A stretch of 64,000 nt of DNA from Hsuehochloa calcarea (Eukaryota; Streptophyta; Magnoliopsida; Poales; Poaceae), in contig CM070594.1 in NCBI GenBank assembly GCA_036346395.1, forward strand, positions 16,277,385-16,341,384, read 5' to 3'. Of the stretch, positions 23,110-35,370 are shown piece after piece. Below the pieces are notes generated by a model. The model was not told the DNA's origin. It did not search any database and worked only from the letters and a program-made list of their open reading frames with translations. The position numbers and the translations under genes were made by a program. Position 1 is the first letter of the stretch; each line of letters opens with the position of its first letter.

Positions 23110-23411
23110 CCGCCAAAAATGAATCCCCACATCGCTCTACTCTCTTTCGCTCCCTCCATCAAAAACTAATATAGCTAAAAAAATGGCTCCCCACTCTTCT
23201 CCCTGACGCCGGCGTTGATGGCCTACCTGGCCATTTTGTACGAGCACCTCTCCAGCCGTATGCTGGCGGATGCTGTGGAGGGGCACTGCGCTAACAGTGT
23301 TATCCCTCCTCTGCCGGACGTTATACCGAGGCATGTGTTGGCGACATTCCATAGTATGGACGTCCTACTCTGTCATGTCTTCCGGGTCATCTCTAGCTTC
23401 CAACGAGCTAA
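23110..23411 (+). other. Unidentified stretch with a short open frame
   Basis: A frame on the plus strand (from 23215) reads LAILYEHLSSRMLADAVEG and VLATFHSMDVLLCHVFRV without a stop until past 23411, where the neighbouring LTR begins. It may be an internal fragment of the truncated CACTA element or of a captured gene. No family is recognised. Confidence 0.25.
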
Positions 23412-25919
23412 TGTGGGGACCCCAAATCAGACCCATTTCAAGTCAACTGATTGCGCCGGAGGCATGACCCTTAACAAGAGACGAGAACAATTCTAAGTTC
23501 CCGAATACTTGTCTCATGTTAGCTCCTAAGGATCAGTGGCTAATATGCACATATCTAAACAACATTGTTCACACCCATAGTCAAAATTGAAGAAAATCTT
23601 ACAAGCATTATTACAACATCAACAAAAAATCGCAACAAAAAATAAATAAGGAAATAACCAGGTTGGCATACCCAAACCCACAAGAAACCAACTGGAGCTA
23701 AAGCCATCACATCTACCGTTATCGCCCAAAATTAGTACGATAGCTAAAACCAGTTTGTACGAAGTTCTCACGTGCAGCATGGACAATCCGGTTGTGTAAT
23801 ACTCCAGAACCGGTTCGGTAAAAAGAAAGAAGTCGGAGGGAGTAAAAGAAACAGTTTTCGTCGGAAATTCCAGTCAGCGAGGGGGGGTAAACGTTATTTC
23901 CCGTCAACCTGGGCGTAGTCTGCGACCCAGGTGGCCCAAGAGGGGGCCGGCCGGCCCATGTAGGAGCCGGTCAAAAAGGGGGGGCGCCACTCCCCCCCCA
24001 AACCCTAGCCGGCCACCTCCTCCCTCCCCCTTAGCCGCCACCTCCCCTCCCCATAGCCGGCTCCCTTGCTGCTCCTTGGTGTCTCCTCGCAGTGGTGGTG
24101 CCATCTCCGGTGATCCCGTCGCTTCTCCCAAGATCCCCTCGACATCTCCTTTCCTGCCGACGTCACCGGCCTTTCGTCGTCTCTCGGTGGCCGGCCTTAA
24201 GAGAGGGAAGAGAGGGGAAGGGAGGAAGGCCCCTGTGTAGTGGATCATCGTCGTCCTACTGGTCTACAAGGGTAACTAGACATCCAATTCGTTGTTTGAT
24301 TCCATTAGAGTTGAGAATCCGATTGGATTTGTAGTTTCGTTTATTTACGTCGTAGATTGATTCTGTCCAAGATCGTTGTACCTCGGTTTTGGGTGTCGTA
24401 GAGGCCGAATTGGATATCTGCGACTTACGGAGATATGATCCTGGCTTCATTATATTTCTTTTGGCACTTGGATCACGAATTTTCACCCATAGTTTAAAAG
24501 TTATGACTATTTTACCACGTCTTGCTCATCAGAGAGAAACTGCAGATGCAGTCGGCTGTACCTAGGTTTTGATCTAGTTAGAATTAGAACCAGGTCGGCC
24601 ACCCAACTAGGTTTATGAAGATAATTTCACCATGTTTCTAGGCTGATAAAGATCACTTTATTTGGATCAGTGGTCTAAAAGTTAGAGCCTTTTCTTTGGG
24701 GTTGTTCAGATTACGACAATTTGTGGATATAGTTTTCAGTGGATGTTTAGACCCCTGTTTTGGCCGAACTACGGTTATTTATTGGTGAGAAGCCTGTTAC
24801 GTTGAGAGAAGTTGAGCACTGGTTTCAGGTCTTTTGGAGCTACGGTTATTTATTGGTGAATTTTCTAGTAAAACTGCCAGTTTAGGGGTATTTGGAATGT
24901 TTGGGTGAATTGATCAAATTGAACCTTTTGTTTGGTTGGCTTGGCTAGAGATTGTGGGAGGGCACGTGTAGCAATGTCTTACTCGTTTGTCCTCATTTTG
25001 ATTATTCTATATTGTAGGCGGTAAAGCTGTGAGTGGAGGGGTACCTCAGTTACCTCCTAACCCGTCGCAGCGCGGCAGGCAAGTAACTTGTATGCTATTA
25101 TTGATACAATATGTGATGTGTGAATGCATGGTTATACTTGTTTGTATCTGTAGTTGAATGCCATGTGTATTTTTCCATTAATGCGTGATATTCAATCTTA
25201 CCATGAGATCACATCATGTCAAGCATAAATTCATAATGACCACGAAAGTGGATTTCCTTCGTAAGACCCATCAATTCCAGTATGGGCATCTGAAAACCCT
25301 ATCAATTCCAGAATGGGTAAGTTTGTCCACCATTCCAATGTGGGCCACGTTGGACGACCGTATGAAACGTTCTTCATACGGTAACTTTAAAGTGAACACC
25401 GACGGGTGTTTCACTCGCTATACCGGTATAAGCTGTGATATGTCCATTTTCCTTCATTTCATCACTTCACTTCATCCATTCATAAAAATTGGATTACGAT
25501 AAATGTTCAATCTATGATAGCGTATATTGTTCATTGGATATTGATTGTTACTTTCAAGTACTTGCTGAGTCTTTGGCTCATTCTTGCTTTATTGTTTTAT
25601 TTAGGTAAATGACAAGGAAGAACGGTATCGTGGAGGGTAGTTCAACACGATGCACTTACTACCAAAATCCAAAACATTTGAGAACTTAATATTGTCGTCT
25701 ATTTATGCCTTGTGTTGAATTGTAATAAGCCAACTTGGCCATATTTACCGTATCTCCCTGAATTGTTTATCTCCACCTCGTTAATTAGAATTGTTGATGA
25801 ATTCCTGTTTCCGTATATCCTTGTTGTATGCAACATCTGGTTATGCGTATTGTTGTTATTCTCCTAAAGATTAGTGGTTGTAGGTGACATCTTGACTTCC
25901 TTATAGTCAGGGTGTTACA
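23412..25919 (+). repeat. 2.5-kb LTR of a Gypsy-type element without a partner
   Basis: Begins TGTGGGGACCCCAAATC and ends AGTCAGGGTGTTACA, a TG...CA pair, with a GC-rich segment (23930-24240) that looks like LTR leader and no coding capacity. No second LTR is present. The 5-bp flanks differ (GCTAA against GGTTG) and the neighbours are unrelated (CACTA debris on the left, Copia gag-pol on the right), so this is not a simple solo LTR but one side of a rearrangement or a deletion. Confidence 0.5.
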
Positions 25920-25948
25920 GGTTGGGTACAAAGTTGTACTCGCAAGAC

Positions 25949-27812
25949 TTACAAACAACGGAATACATTCTTCTTAACATCTAAAATTGAAGTGACAACA
26001 AATCTAGCAATTACTTTTCCATTTTTGGCCTTTTTAAGCATATAGCATGACTCAAACAAGCCAATATATGGAACATTACCAATATTACAATTTTGTGGTG
26101 CATATCCGATTTTCTGACATTTATGGTAATACTTACTATTTTGCTTAACAAATCTTACAGGCTTGTTTAACGGTTTCTTACCTTTCTTGGGCACATACCA
26201 AAGTCCTTCCTTGTTGAATAAGCATATTTGCTCACTCAAAACCTTATCAAGGGTGGTTTTGCTCTTAAAACATCTTTCCAAGCTCTTACTTAGCTTGGTA
26301 ACTTGCTCCTTTAGCTCATTGTTCTCTACAAATAGCTTATCACAAGATTTAGCATTTTTAATCTTGGAATCAACATTTGAGCTACATGGCATGGCAAGCA
26401 AATCTTCGCAAGAAGTTGATATGCTAGTTCTAGCAACATTTATACTAGGCATTCTTTCTTGAATATCACAAGTAATACCAATGCTAGTGCAAGACTTATC
26501 TTGGATAAGCAAATCATGAGCTTCTTTTAGTTCATTATAAGAGTCCTTTAAAGACGTGTTCTTTCTTTAAGACTCTAAATTTAGCTTTTTCCTTTCCAAG
26601 ATATTCATTTAGTTCTTCAAGCATATCCATAAGCTCATCATGGGAGGGTTCTTCATCATCAAGAGATTTTATCTTTTCTCCTTTTACCATAAGGCAAGTA
26701 GGAGTGGAGAATAGCGATAGAGCCTCCTTGATGGCGATACCAACAAGTCCTCTCTTCTTGGAGGACCCCTCGACATCGGAGTCGGAGTCAGAATCCGAAT
26801 ACTCCCTGTCGGAGTCCCATTCTCCAATATGGGCTTCATTCTTGCCATCCTTGTGAAGCTTCTTGAAAAGCTTCTTCTTGCCATTGAATTCTTTCTTCTT
26901 TGACGACTTGCCCTTGTCGTCTTTCTTATTGGGGCAATGAGAGGCAATGTGCCCCTTCTCATCACACTCATAGCAACGAATGTTGCTATAGTGCTTCTTC
27001 TCACTTGATAATTGCCCCTTTGCAATCTTATCGAAGTTGAAGGTTCGATGAGGACGTCTCCTCATGAACTTATTCATTCTCCTCACATGGAGAGCAAATT
27101 CCTCTTCAGAATTTTCATCTTCATCTTCTTCATCACTTGATTCCGCTTTTGCCTTAAAAGCGGTAATTTTCTTCCTTGAAGAAGTTGACTACATGAGCTC
27201 TTCTTTATCTTTCTTGTAAAGCTCATTTGTGATGAGATTTCTCAAAAGCCCGGTTGGTGTCATTCTTGTCAACTTAGGAGAGTTGAGAAACAATGTCACC
27301 AACATCTCGTACTTGTCGGGAAGAACCCTAATCATCTTGCGCACAACATCAATGTCAAGCAAATTAGTACCAAGACCCTTGAGCTCATTTACAATGTTGT
27401 TAAGTCTAGAATACATCTCGGTGATGTTTTCTTGAGGCAACATTGTAAATATCTCATATTTGATCTTAAGCCTATGCAATTTGGCTTCTTTAACCGTGGA
27501 TGTGCCCTCATGAATTTAAGAGAGCGTAGTCCATATCTCATGAGCGGTTTCAAGGTTGCTCACTCGATTGAACTCATCCGCGTTTAAAGCTCCAAAAAGA
27601 GCGTTCATCGCTTGAGCATTGAGATGAGAGTTTCGTTCGTCTTGATCCGTGGGGTGTGTGGGATCAAGTACCATGACGAAACCTTCACTCACAATTCTCT
27701 GTACGCTTGGGATCATAGCCTTCAAATAAATGGACATTCTAATTTTCCAATATGCATAATTTGATCCATCAAATAAAGGAACCTTGCCTATTGACATAAC
27801 CTCACTAGCCAT
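25949..27812 (-). pseudogene. Copia gag-pol, 5' part only
   Basis: Starts at 27812 with MASEVMSIGKVPLFDG and NYAYWKIRM, the usual opening of plant Copia gag (UBN2 type), continuing with LPQENITEMYSRLNNIVNEL and VRKMIRVLP (27479-27189). The zinc knuckle CYECDEKGHIASHC (CX2CX4HX4C) lies at about 26975-26930. In-frame stops occur after the TTLS at 27516 and at 27189-27191, and a one-base shift near 26535 moves the rest to the frame 26512-25949, which has a coiled-coil-like stretch and a second cysteine-histidine motif. Protease, integrase and reverse transcriptase are missing: the element is cut at 25919/25920 by the unrelated LTR. Confidence 0.8.
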
Positions 27813-27855
27813 CCTTTCTCTCCTAGACGGTAAAGTCTAAAATTAGAGAGACCAA

Positions 27856-27867
27856 GCTCTGATACCA
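27856..27867 (-). promoter_or_regulatory. Primer-binding site of the Copia element
   Basis: GCTCTGATACCA in the plus strand is TGGTATCAGAGC on the element's strand, two bases from the LTR that begins at 27870. Confidence 0.85.
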
Positions 27868-27869
27868 CT

Positions 27870-29443
27870 TGTAGGATCAAGGATAACCGACTAGAAGGGG
27901 GTGAATAAGAGGTTTCTAAAAAATCTAGATCAAATTATACAATTTAGCAAGATACACCAAGCAAAGCTATCATAAGATATATGCTACAAAATTAATTGCA
28001 ATAAGAAAAAATAAGAAATAACCGCAATTGGACAATGAGGTTTTTCTCGTGGTATCGAATATTTGTTGATCTTCACTAGTCCACGTTGAGGAAGCTTGAC
28101 TCGATCAAGCCGGCTCCACAAATTAAGCATTCCCTCGTAATTACTTGGTTGTTCTTCCTCCTCTCCGGAGTTAGTGAATACCGACCAATCACAACCGGCG
28201 TCGGGCCTCTTCACAAACTTCTTGAAGAGATCACCGCACAATCTCCGTCAAGCCGTCTAGGTGCCGACAAGCACCAAGAGAATAGACCTTGACCTTCGCT
28301 TGATGGCAACCAAGAGCCAAAGGATCAACTAGAATGCAATGCTCTCGGTTTTGCTCACAACCTCACAAATTTGTGCAAAGAGAGTAAATGAGGAGTGAGG
28401 AGAGTGCTCTAAGCTCAAGTGTATTGAATGAATGCTCAGCAACCTACTCCTTGAGCTGGTGGGGGTGCATTTATACCCCCCACAACCAAATATGACCGCT
28501 ACATGAAGAATCCAGAAAATTTCAGGGAAATCGGAACTTCCGCCATGTACCATGTGGAACTTCCGCCCTTGCATCGAGTGTACTGTAACGGTCATTACAG
28601 TGGCATTAAATGCTCTGATTATAGCCGTTGGACTTATGTGCGGAACTTCCGCCAACTAAATTTCGGTTCATCCGATAATCGGAAGTTCTGATCATATCAT
28701 TGCGGAACTACCGCACTTGCGAAAAATGGTTAAGTCCCCAAAAAGGGTACTCTCTAGAAAAAATATTCCACAAGAAATTCAGAGCTACCGATAATCGAAA
28801 GTTCCACTCGTATCATGGCGGAACTACCGCGCTTATGAAAAATGGCTAAGTCCCGAAGAGATGTACTCTCTAGAAAAAAAAACGTTTCGTGTAAAAATCC
28901 GTGCTTCCGCGGTGCGGTAGTTCCGCTCCCATCATGGCGGTACTTTCGCACTTCAAAAAATCGGCTAAGTCCAGAAAAAGGGTACTCTCTGGAAAATACG
29001 TTCCGCGAAAATATTGGAAGATCTGCCGAGCAGAAGTTCCGCAGTTATCACGCGCGAAACTTCCGATTATGTACTGAGAGGATGACTTTGATTTTAAAAC
29101 CAGACCAAGAGAGCATGTATGATCCTAAGTTGATCCAAAGGCATAATGAAGTGCTTTCAAGCTACTAGACAAGCTCCCCCTTAATAGTACGGTATTTATC
29201 CTAAAATCCGGTCTTCCACCATACTCCAAAGACCGATAAAATTCAAAAAAGGGGCCCTAGTCTATTTGTACCTTGCCCTTGAGACAAACTCCATCTTCTT
29301 GACATTCTTTGACATGCAGCTCCTTGATTTGACTTTGTCATTTAGGACTAAACCTTGTAATCGCTTCAACAAACATATTAGTCCTATATTCACATAATGT
29401 CATTAATTACCAAAACACATTTTTAAGGGCCTGGATGCTTTCA
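27870..29443 (-). repeat. 5' LTR of the Copia element
   Basis: On its own strand it starts TGAAAGCATCCAGGCCC (29443) and ends CCTTGATCCTACA (27870) beside the primer-binding site. The length is 1574 bp, inflated by internal tandem repeats at 28638-29055. The right flank begins CCCAAGAGG; the matching 3' LTR is absent, so no TSD can be tested. Confidence 0.75.
28638..29055. repeat. About 117-bp tandem repeats inside the Copia LTR
   Basis: The phrase GCGGAACTACCGC followed by AAAAATGGCTAAGTCC and a GTACTCTCTAGAAAAAA run recurs at about 28702, 28819 and 28937, a spacing of 117-118 bp, with partial copies on both sides. Each unit holds a short palindrome (GCGGAAnTnCCGC). Such repeats may act as enhancers in LTRs, but this is inference. 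Confidence 0.75.
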
Positions 29444-30706
29444 CCCAAGAGGGCCCACATGTCAATCAAAGGTTAACAAGAAAGATTAACATCTAATGAC
29501 GATTTAACCTAAACCTCCCAGCGGCGAGCTCTTGTGCGCGGCGGACGCGACGAGGTAGTCGATCTGGCGAAGGGATGACGCTCCAGGCTCGGGACCGACA
29601 CGCACGGATGCGCAAGATCCTTGCGAGCCTGATGGCGGTGACGCGGGTCCTTGAGGAGGCCAGCGGCGAGCTGGCGGCGACCGGAGGCGGAGACGAAGAC
29701 ACGGCCCTCGCAGAGAAGATGCCTCGGAGGACGAGGAAGCTCGAGAAGGTGCGCCTCGGGTTCGCTTGGGCTCTAAGAACAAGACGCCTAAGACATTGTT
29801 GCCGATGGAGGTCAGATGTGGCCGAATTAGAAGTGACGGCGGTGGACCGTGCTTGGAGAAGAAGAGGGCGTAGCGGGCGAGAGAGTGCGAGAGAGGTCAA
29901 TTGAATAGGCTTAGGGAGTAGATAAGATCCCGACGACGCTTCGAGGGCGGTCACGGAAGCTTGAGGTGGCGAGTGGTGCCATCATGGCGCGCATGCGCGT
30001 CGATAGCGCTGCCCGGCTAAGCAGCGTCGAGAAAGACGATAGCGCTGACCAGTGTCAGCGATTGACGCAAAGCGACGCGAGCCCGAGTCTGACTCGGGTC
30101 TGATGCGAACCAACGCGGTTGAGTCTAGCCAAGACAAAGTGGCTCAGTCGAAACAGTACTAGTCGGGTCCAGCCAGGGTTAGTTTTTGATTTAGTTTTGA
30201 CCGAAATGAAGCTAGTTTGACTAAGCTACTACAAATAGCAATAAAATTCTGAAATTTTTGGAAAAAAATTGTGAGTTCTCTTAGGTTCAGCTAGGACTTA
30301 GGAAAATTTATTTTAGCCACTGTTAATTTTTCATTTGTCTGAAATAAATTCTTTTCCAAATCAACCTTAGCAACTTGGTTAGTATTTCGATGAGGTCAAA
30401 CCATCTTCTAAAAATTTGTGAAAAATTATATTAATCTGTGATAATTAATCTAGTATTTTACAAAAATTATTTTTAGAGACTTTTATACACATGTTTTTCT
30501 GAAATAAATTAGAAACTTGAATTCAAGCTTAAAGTTTGAATTTCAAAGTCAACCTCATGAAATACAACAAAAGTTTTTGAAAATCCATGAACGCAACGCA
30601 ACACCGCGAGGACCGCATGGCGCAACGGCTGTAGATAGCAACCATAAGAACCAGCCCATACATATCAACACGACGTACATGCACACACAGTAGTGGCGCA
30701 ACAAAG

Positions 30707-30713
<7 letters not shown>

Positions 30714-30740
<27 letters not shown>
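30714..30740. repeat. (CT)n microsatellite
   Basis: A run of CT dinucleotides. Confidence 0.9.
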
Positions 30741-30743
<3 letters not shown>

Positions 30744-31487
30744 GGAATCAGGGAAGCATGCAGGTACGCACGCACGAGAACGGCAAGACGGTTGCAAACC
30801 TTTGCTTGCTCCCTGCCAAGCCGGCTGCGCCGGCATGATCTCACGAGATATACACGCATGGTATGTGATGCGTGCCCCCTGACGCTAGGCACGCCTCCCT
30901 GCCTGGCTCTCCGTGGCACGCAACGCTAGCCAGCTATCCTACTATCCTACCCTCGCGGCTCCGGGGGAGGGGAGTTGCTAGTTGCTAGGTGCACAAATGA
31001 GGCGGATAGATATGGTATCTGGCCGATCGATAACTAATCTGCGTGGGTGAGACCACGGCTTCGACGTGGGGAGAGAAGAATTGAAGGCATCGGTTGGGCA
31101 GCACACGTAGTGGTTTTTCTTTCCCATCTCAAGGGCATACAGTGGTGCTCGCTAACAGGGACGGAGAGAGTGGGAGCCCCGTTGATGAAGTATTTTATAT
31201 AATTTTTAAATTATTTGTATCAAATAATAAAATATTTATACTTAACACCACTAAATATTTAGTTCTCACCGTATAAACTTATTGGCGAAAAAAATTATCG
31301 CTGCTATGGTAAATCCATGGATACTTGGGCTGTGTGTGTGCAGGGTGACCGTGACCTACCCTGCAGAATACAAACTTAATTAATTCTCCTTTTTGCTCCC
31401 CTCCCACTGACACACACAGAAGCCATGCATGCATCACAAGTTCACAACACACAGTTGCCAGTCAGGAATGGACCATGCAAATTAATC

Positions 31488-31580
31488 CCTAGCTAGCTAG
31501 CTAGCTAGCTAGCTTGGCGCCAGACGCCCTCGCTTTCTGCTAGCTAGCTTGGCGCCAGACGCCCTCGCTTTCTGTTAGCT
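31488..31580. repeat. (TAGC)n tract and 35-bp tandem duplication
   Basis: A TAGC run (31491-31513) is followed by CTTGGCGCCAGACGCCCTCG twice, starting at 31513 and 31548. Confidence 0.85.
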
Positions 31581-31614
31581 TTCCATCAATCGCGCGCGCG
31601 CTTGCACGGCCAAA

Positions 31615-32020
31615 GGAAAAAAAAAACTTTATCCAAAAAGATTGCCTTTATACGTATCTTCCGTATGTATACATATGCGGCTATATACACGAATTTTTGG
31701 CTGATACGGCCGATTTTGATATCGTATTTGCAAATTTAACCAGTCCGTACATTAAATTGCAAATTTAACCGGCTCGGCGCCGCCTTCGCCTGCGCCAATT
31801 GCGGTGAAGCGGCGCGTGCGCGTCGCGCAGTAGTCGGTAGCCGCGCATACGCATGGCGCTGGCGCTGCCAGCCGCGCCAAGCAGCGCAAAAGCGCGTGTG
31901 GCGCGGCGCGGCTCGCTTTAACAAGCCGCGGCCACCAGGCGCCACGCCGCGCGGCGCGCCGCCGCCGCCAGGCGCGCGTGGCGTGAGGGCGTCTTGTGGC
32001 GCGAGGTGGTAGCGCCGCTT
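31615..32020. repeat. MULE-1 left terminal inverted repeat
   Basis: The outer 100 bp matches the reverse complement of 40120-40213 in phrases such as CCGATTTTGATATCG; the inner part (31770-32010) is dominated by GGCGCC/GCGCGC words, as is 39700-40080. Confidence 0.6.
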
Positions 32021-32296
32021 AAAAACGATGGTGGCCCTATTTTCCACCGTCCATCCTTCCTCTCCGCACATCATCGTCGCCTATCCGAAATTCCGACGCC
32101 AATGCTTACGAATTCCGGCGCCAAACGCGACTCCTCCTCCACTCGGCTATAAATACGGATTACGCTTTCGCTCTTGGTCATATCAATTGCGTTTGATTCT
32201 CGTTCTTGCGCTCGTCGTGAGAACTCGAAGAACATAACATAATTAATTTTTTAGGAGGTAATTGTTTTGTCGCTTCGTCACTCGGCCTTGATTTAT

Positions 32297-32360
32297 GACT
32301 TCCTCAGAAGGGTGATTTATTACTTCCTCAGAAGGGTGATTTATTACTTCCTCAGAAGGC
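32297..32360. repeat. About 27-bp minisatellite, three copies
   Basis: ACTTCCTCAGAAGG(GTGATTTATT) is repeated three times in tandem just upstream of the mudrA-like gene. Confidence 0.85.
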
Positions 32361-32399
32361 GGGTAATTTGTGTTATGCTTTTGCCGTTATTGCCGTAGT

Positions 32400-32875
32400 C
32401 GTAATTAGTTAGTCTTTGTTAGCTAGTCGTAATTAGATAGTTTATGGGTAATTAATTAGTAGTAATTAGTTAGTCGAGTAGTAATGAATTAGTTTAGTGC
32501 TAATTAATTAGTCGTAATTAGTTTAGTAGTCATCGTTCTGACATATGAAGTAAGTGGAAATAAAGTCTTGGTATTTTTAGTGGTAATTAATGAACCGTAA
32601 TTAGTTAGTTTATAGATAGCTAATTAGTCGTAATTAGTTAGTTCACTAGTAATAAATTAGTTTAGTGCTAATTAATTAGTAAGTAATTAGTTTAGTACTC
32701 ATCGTTCTGACATATCAAGTTAGTGGAAATAAAATCTTGGTATTTTGTAGTGGTAATTAATCAACCGTAATTAGTTAGTTTAGAGATAGTTAATTAGTCG
32801 TAATTAGTTAGTTCAAGAGTAATGAATTAGTTTAGTGCTAATTAATTAGTCGTAATTATTTAGTGGTTGTTGTGG
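32400..32875. repeat. About 170-bp tandem repeats rich in TAATTAGTTAGT
   Basis: The landmark CATCGTTCTGACATAT appears at about 32531 and 32700, each followed by AAGT(A/T)AGTGGAAATAAA and a long TAATTAGT-type stretch; a third, partial unit runs to 32875. The array lies in the 5' region of the mudrA-like gene and has no coding capacity. Confidence 0.75.
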
Positions 32876-32893
32876 GTTTAGGTATTTTCGAAC

Positions 32894-35370
32894 ATGCAAG
32901 ACTTGATTGTATTTTACGGCGATGGCCTTATGCAGGCCGACACGATGGGTTGGACTGTCGAGATGCCGGTACAAGGTGGTCCGGCGGAGGGCTCCACGCG
33001 ATGAATATTCACGAGTGCGGCTGCATCCGGAGGAGTTCCTCACGGAGCCAGGGCGAAGAAAGTTATGATTGAGGCGATCACTGCACCAATTATGTGTGGG
33101 AGCTCGTAAGGTGGATGGAAGCATAGCATGGAGGCGAGACATGGAGATTGTCTCCCGGCCGAGGCGGCCATTCACGGAAGCCTATGGTGTACGTCAATTT
33201 CGTACATAGGGCGTCTGGAAACCACGATGATGCCGAGGCACTGCACAAGCGGGCAAGCGCGGCCGAAGAGCTGAAGATGGCGGCCGGAATGTCTTTGCCT
33301 CGGAGAAAGTCCGTGCCTAATTTTGAGCCAAATGAGGCGGAAACATGGTGGTCGGCCCGCATCGGCCGCCACAGTATCTACGGACGAGACTCTCGGGTTG
33401 GAGTCCGACGAGGACACCGACCCAAGCTCGGATGGTGCAAGCGAGGGCGCACACGGCCGGTGGTCCTTCGTGGCATCGAGACTTGATGATATCGCGGTGC
33501 GTTCGCTCGTACTACCGCAAGAAGAAGGCTCCGGTGGGGTTTGAAGCCGACACCCTCTTAGTTGGCGCGCTTCCGAACAAGGTGGCGTGCAACAAGCTAT
33601 AGCGCGATGCGCTTTGTCCATCGGTAGTGTGTGTACCGAGTGCACGGTCCAACCAGTCTGTACGATGAAGTGCATAGTAGAAGGCGCCTGGCAAGGTCGG
33701 CGCTCTCGAGCAAAGATCTTTGGCTCGGTCTTCACGGTCAAGGAGCGATCGACCACACTGCGAGCTCGGCGAGCCTAGCGGCGACATCGGGCGTGACTTC
33801 GCATATGTTGCAAACCTCATCACGCACCTAGTTGAGGCGGGCGTGTCATCTCCCCCAAGTGATGATGTCGGAAGTCGTCAATCGGGTTGGCTATCCGATT
33901 AGCTACTGACAAGGTTCGACGAGCCAAGCGAGAAAGTCATCGAGACTATATGCGGGACATACGAAGAGGCGTACAACCTTGTGTCGAGATTGCTTCACCG
34001 TTGCGGATCAAACCCGACACGCATACATAAACAAGCCGGACCGTGAAGATCTTTGAAAAGGGCCCAACCACTTCATCTTGGATAGGGTGTTACGGGCTTT
34101 CGCTCGGGCCATCGGGGCTTCAAGTTCTGCCGTCCGTGCTAACGATGGATGGCACTTTTCTCACAGGAAGTACAAGGGCACCATCCTCACGCGGTGGCGG
34201 CGATCGCGAATGACCAACTTCTCCGGTTGCATTTGCCATTGTCGAGGCGAGAACACATCCGGTGGTGTGGTTCTTGGAGAACGTGAAGAGGGCGTGGTGG
34301 GAGGCCGCCAACGTCTGTCTAGTCCGCAGACCAAATCTTTGGGTTGTTGGCGGCCATCAACATCATGCGGCGTGGGATGGATCCATCTCACGATGGAGCG
34401 GCGTGCAATCCGGTGGTGCATGAGGCATCTTGCATCTAACTTGTTCACGCGGTTCGCGATCGAGAACTCATGAAGGCGTTCAAGGCATTGTGTATGCGAG
34501 AACCCGGCGGGAAGTTTGAGTCTATTTGGAGAGACCTTGAACAGGACTACGAGACATACAAGGGAGTCCACTCGGAGAGGAGCAACCTAGTAGCGCCATA
34601 ACCTTCTCCCGGTGGATTAACGACCACGCTCTGAATTGGAGAAATGGTCCCTCCTCTATGACAAAGGCGGTGCGAGTGCGGCGTTATGGCGACCAACATG
34701 TCGAGGTCTACAATAGCGTCTGAAAGGTGTGCGCGGGCTCCCTATCAACTGCGGTTGTCCGGGAGACATGGACTCGCACCGTTGGTTATTTCGTGAATAG
34801 AGCCACCGCGACCAGCGGCGAGATGGGCGAAGGCAGCGGTGGTCGGAGAACATGCGAGACACATGGATCGGAAGATGGAAAGGCCGAATGCATGACATTC
34901 GGGTGATCGACGACCTCGGCGAAATACGAGATCAAGCTTCGGCGAAATCGTCAATAGTCATGCTAGGGGAAAGAAAGCAGGCATGCACCACAGGTGATGT
35001 GGCGACATGCACCGCAACAAGCCAAAGCTCTTCCACAAACCATGCTCGCCGCGTGTACAAGGCATGTGCACAAATGCGCGATGGCTACACCATACATCTC
35101 TGAGTACTACGACATGCGGCACCTATTCGGTACATGGGCGGAGAGTTTCACTCGTATGGTTTGGAAATGAACTACAAGGATCTTTGGCCCGACATGGTGC
35201 AATGGGGTCCCAACAGGACTTGAAGAGAATAGGGAAGAGGCGGCGGCAGCGCGGCGCTTCCGGAATGACATGGATGCTAGTCAGCGTGCGATATTAGCCG
35301 CGGTGAAGTGCGGGATATGCAAGACCCCGGCACTCAATGAAGGATTGTCCCAGCAGACCTAGTTCGTCCG
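32894..35370 (+). pseudogene. mudrA-type MULE transposase, many frame breaks
   Basis: Starts MQDLIVFYGDG, the usual N-terminus of plant MULE transposases. Across shifting frames it reads CGTYEEAYNLVSRLLHRCGSNP (33950-34015), HF/ILDRV, AFKFCRP-like and YKGTILT (34075-34190), the NDQLL...ENTS and ENVKRG segments of the DDE-containing MULE domain (34190-34300), RWCMRHLA-like (34400), ELMKAFKALCMREPGGKFESIW (34465-34530), and a SWIM-like region. A CX2CX4HX4C zinc knuckle (CGICKTPGHSMKDC, needing one frame change) sits at 35308-35352. All parts are in the right order over a normal gene length. Many of the breaks coincide with places where CAG or CTG would be expected, so they may be sequence artefacts. 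Confidence 0.75.

Larger units (their letters stand above)
29444..31614. other. Intergenic, no supported gene
   Basis: From 29510 to 30180 the DNA is GC-rich with an open minus-strand frame (29954-29493) of low-complexity Arg/Ser/Ala composition that is not credible as a protein without support. From 30180 to 30600 it is A+T-rich and resembles retroelement LTR. From 30600 on it is low-copy-looking DNA with microsatellites. Nothing else is recognised. Confidence 0.35.

Noticed and set aside
29493..29954. 153-residue minus-strand frame
   Set aside because: Low-complexity Arg/Ser/Ala composition in GC-rich DNA, open in several frames; no domain or splice context.
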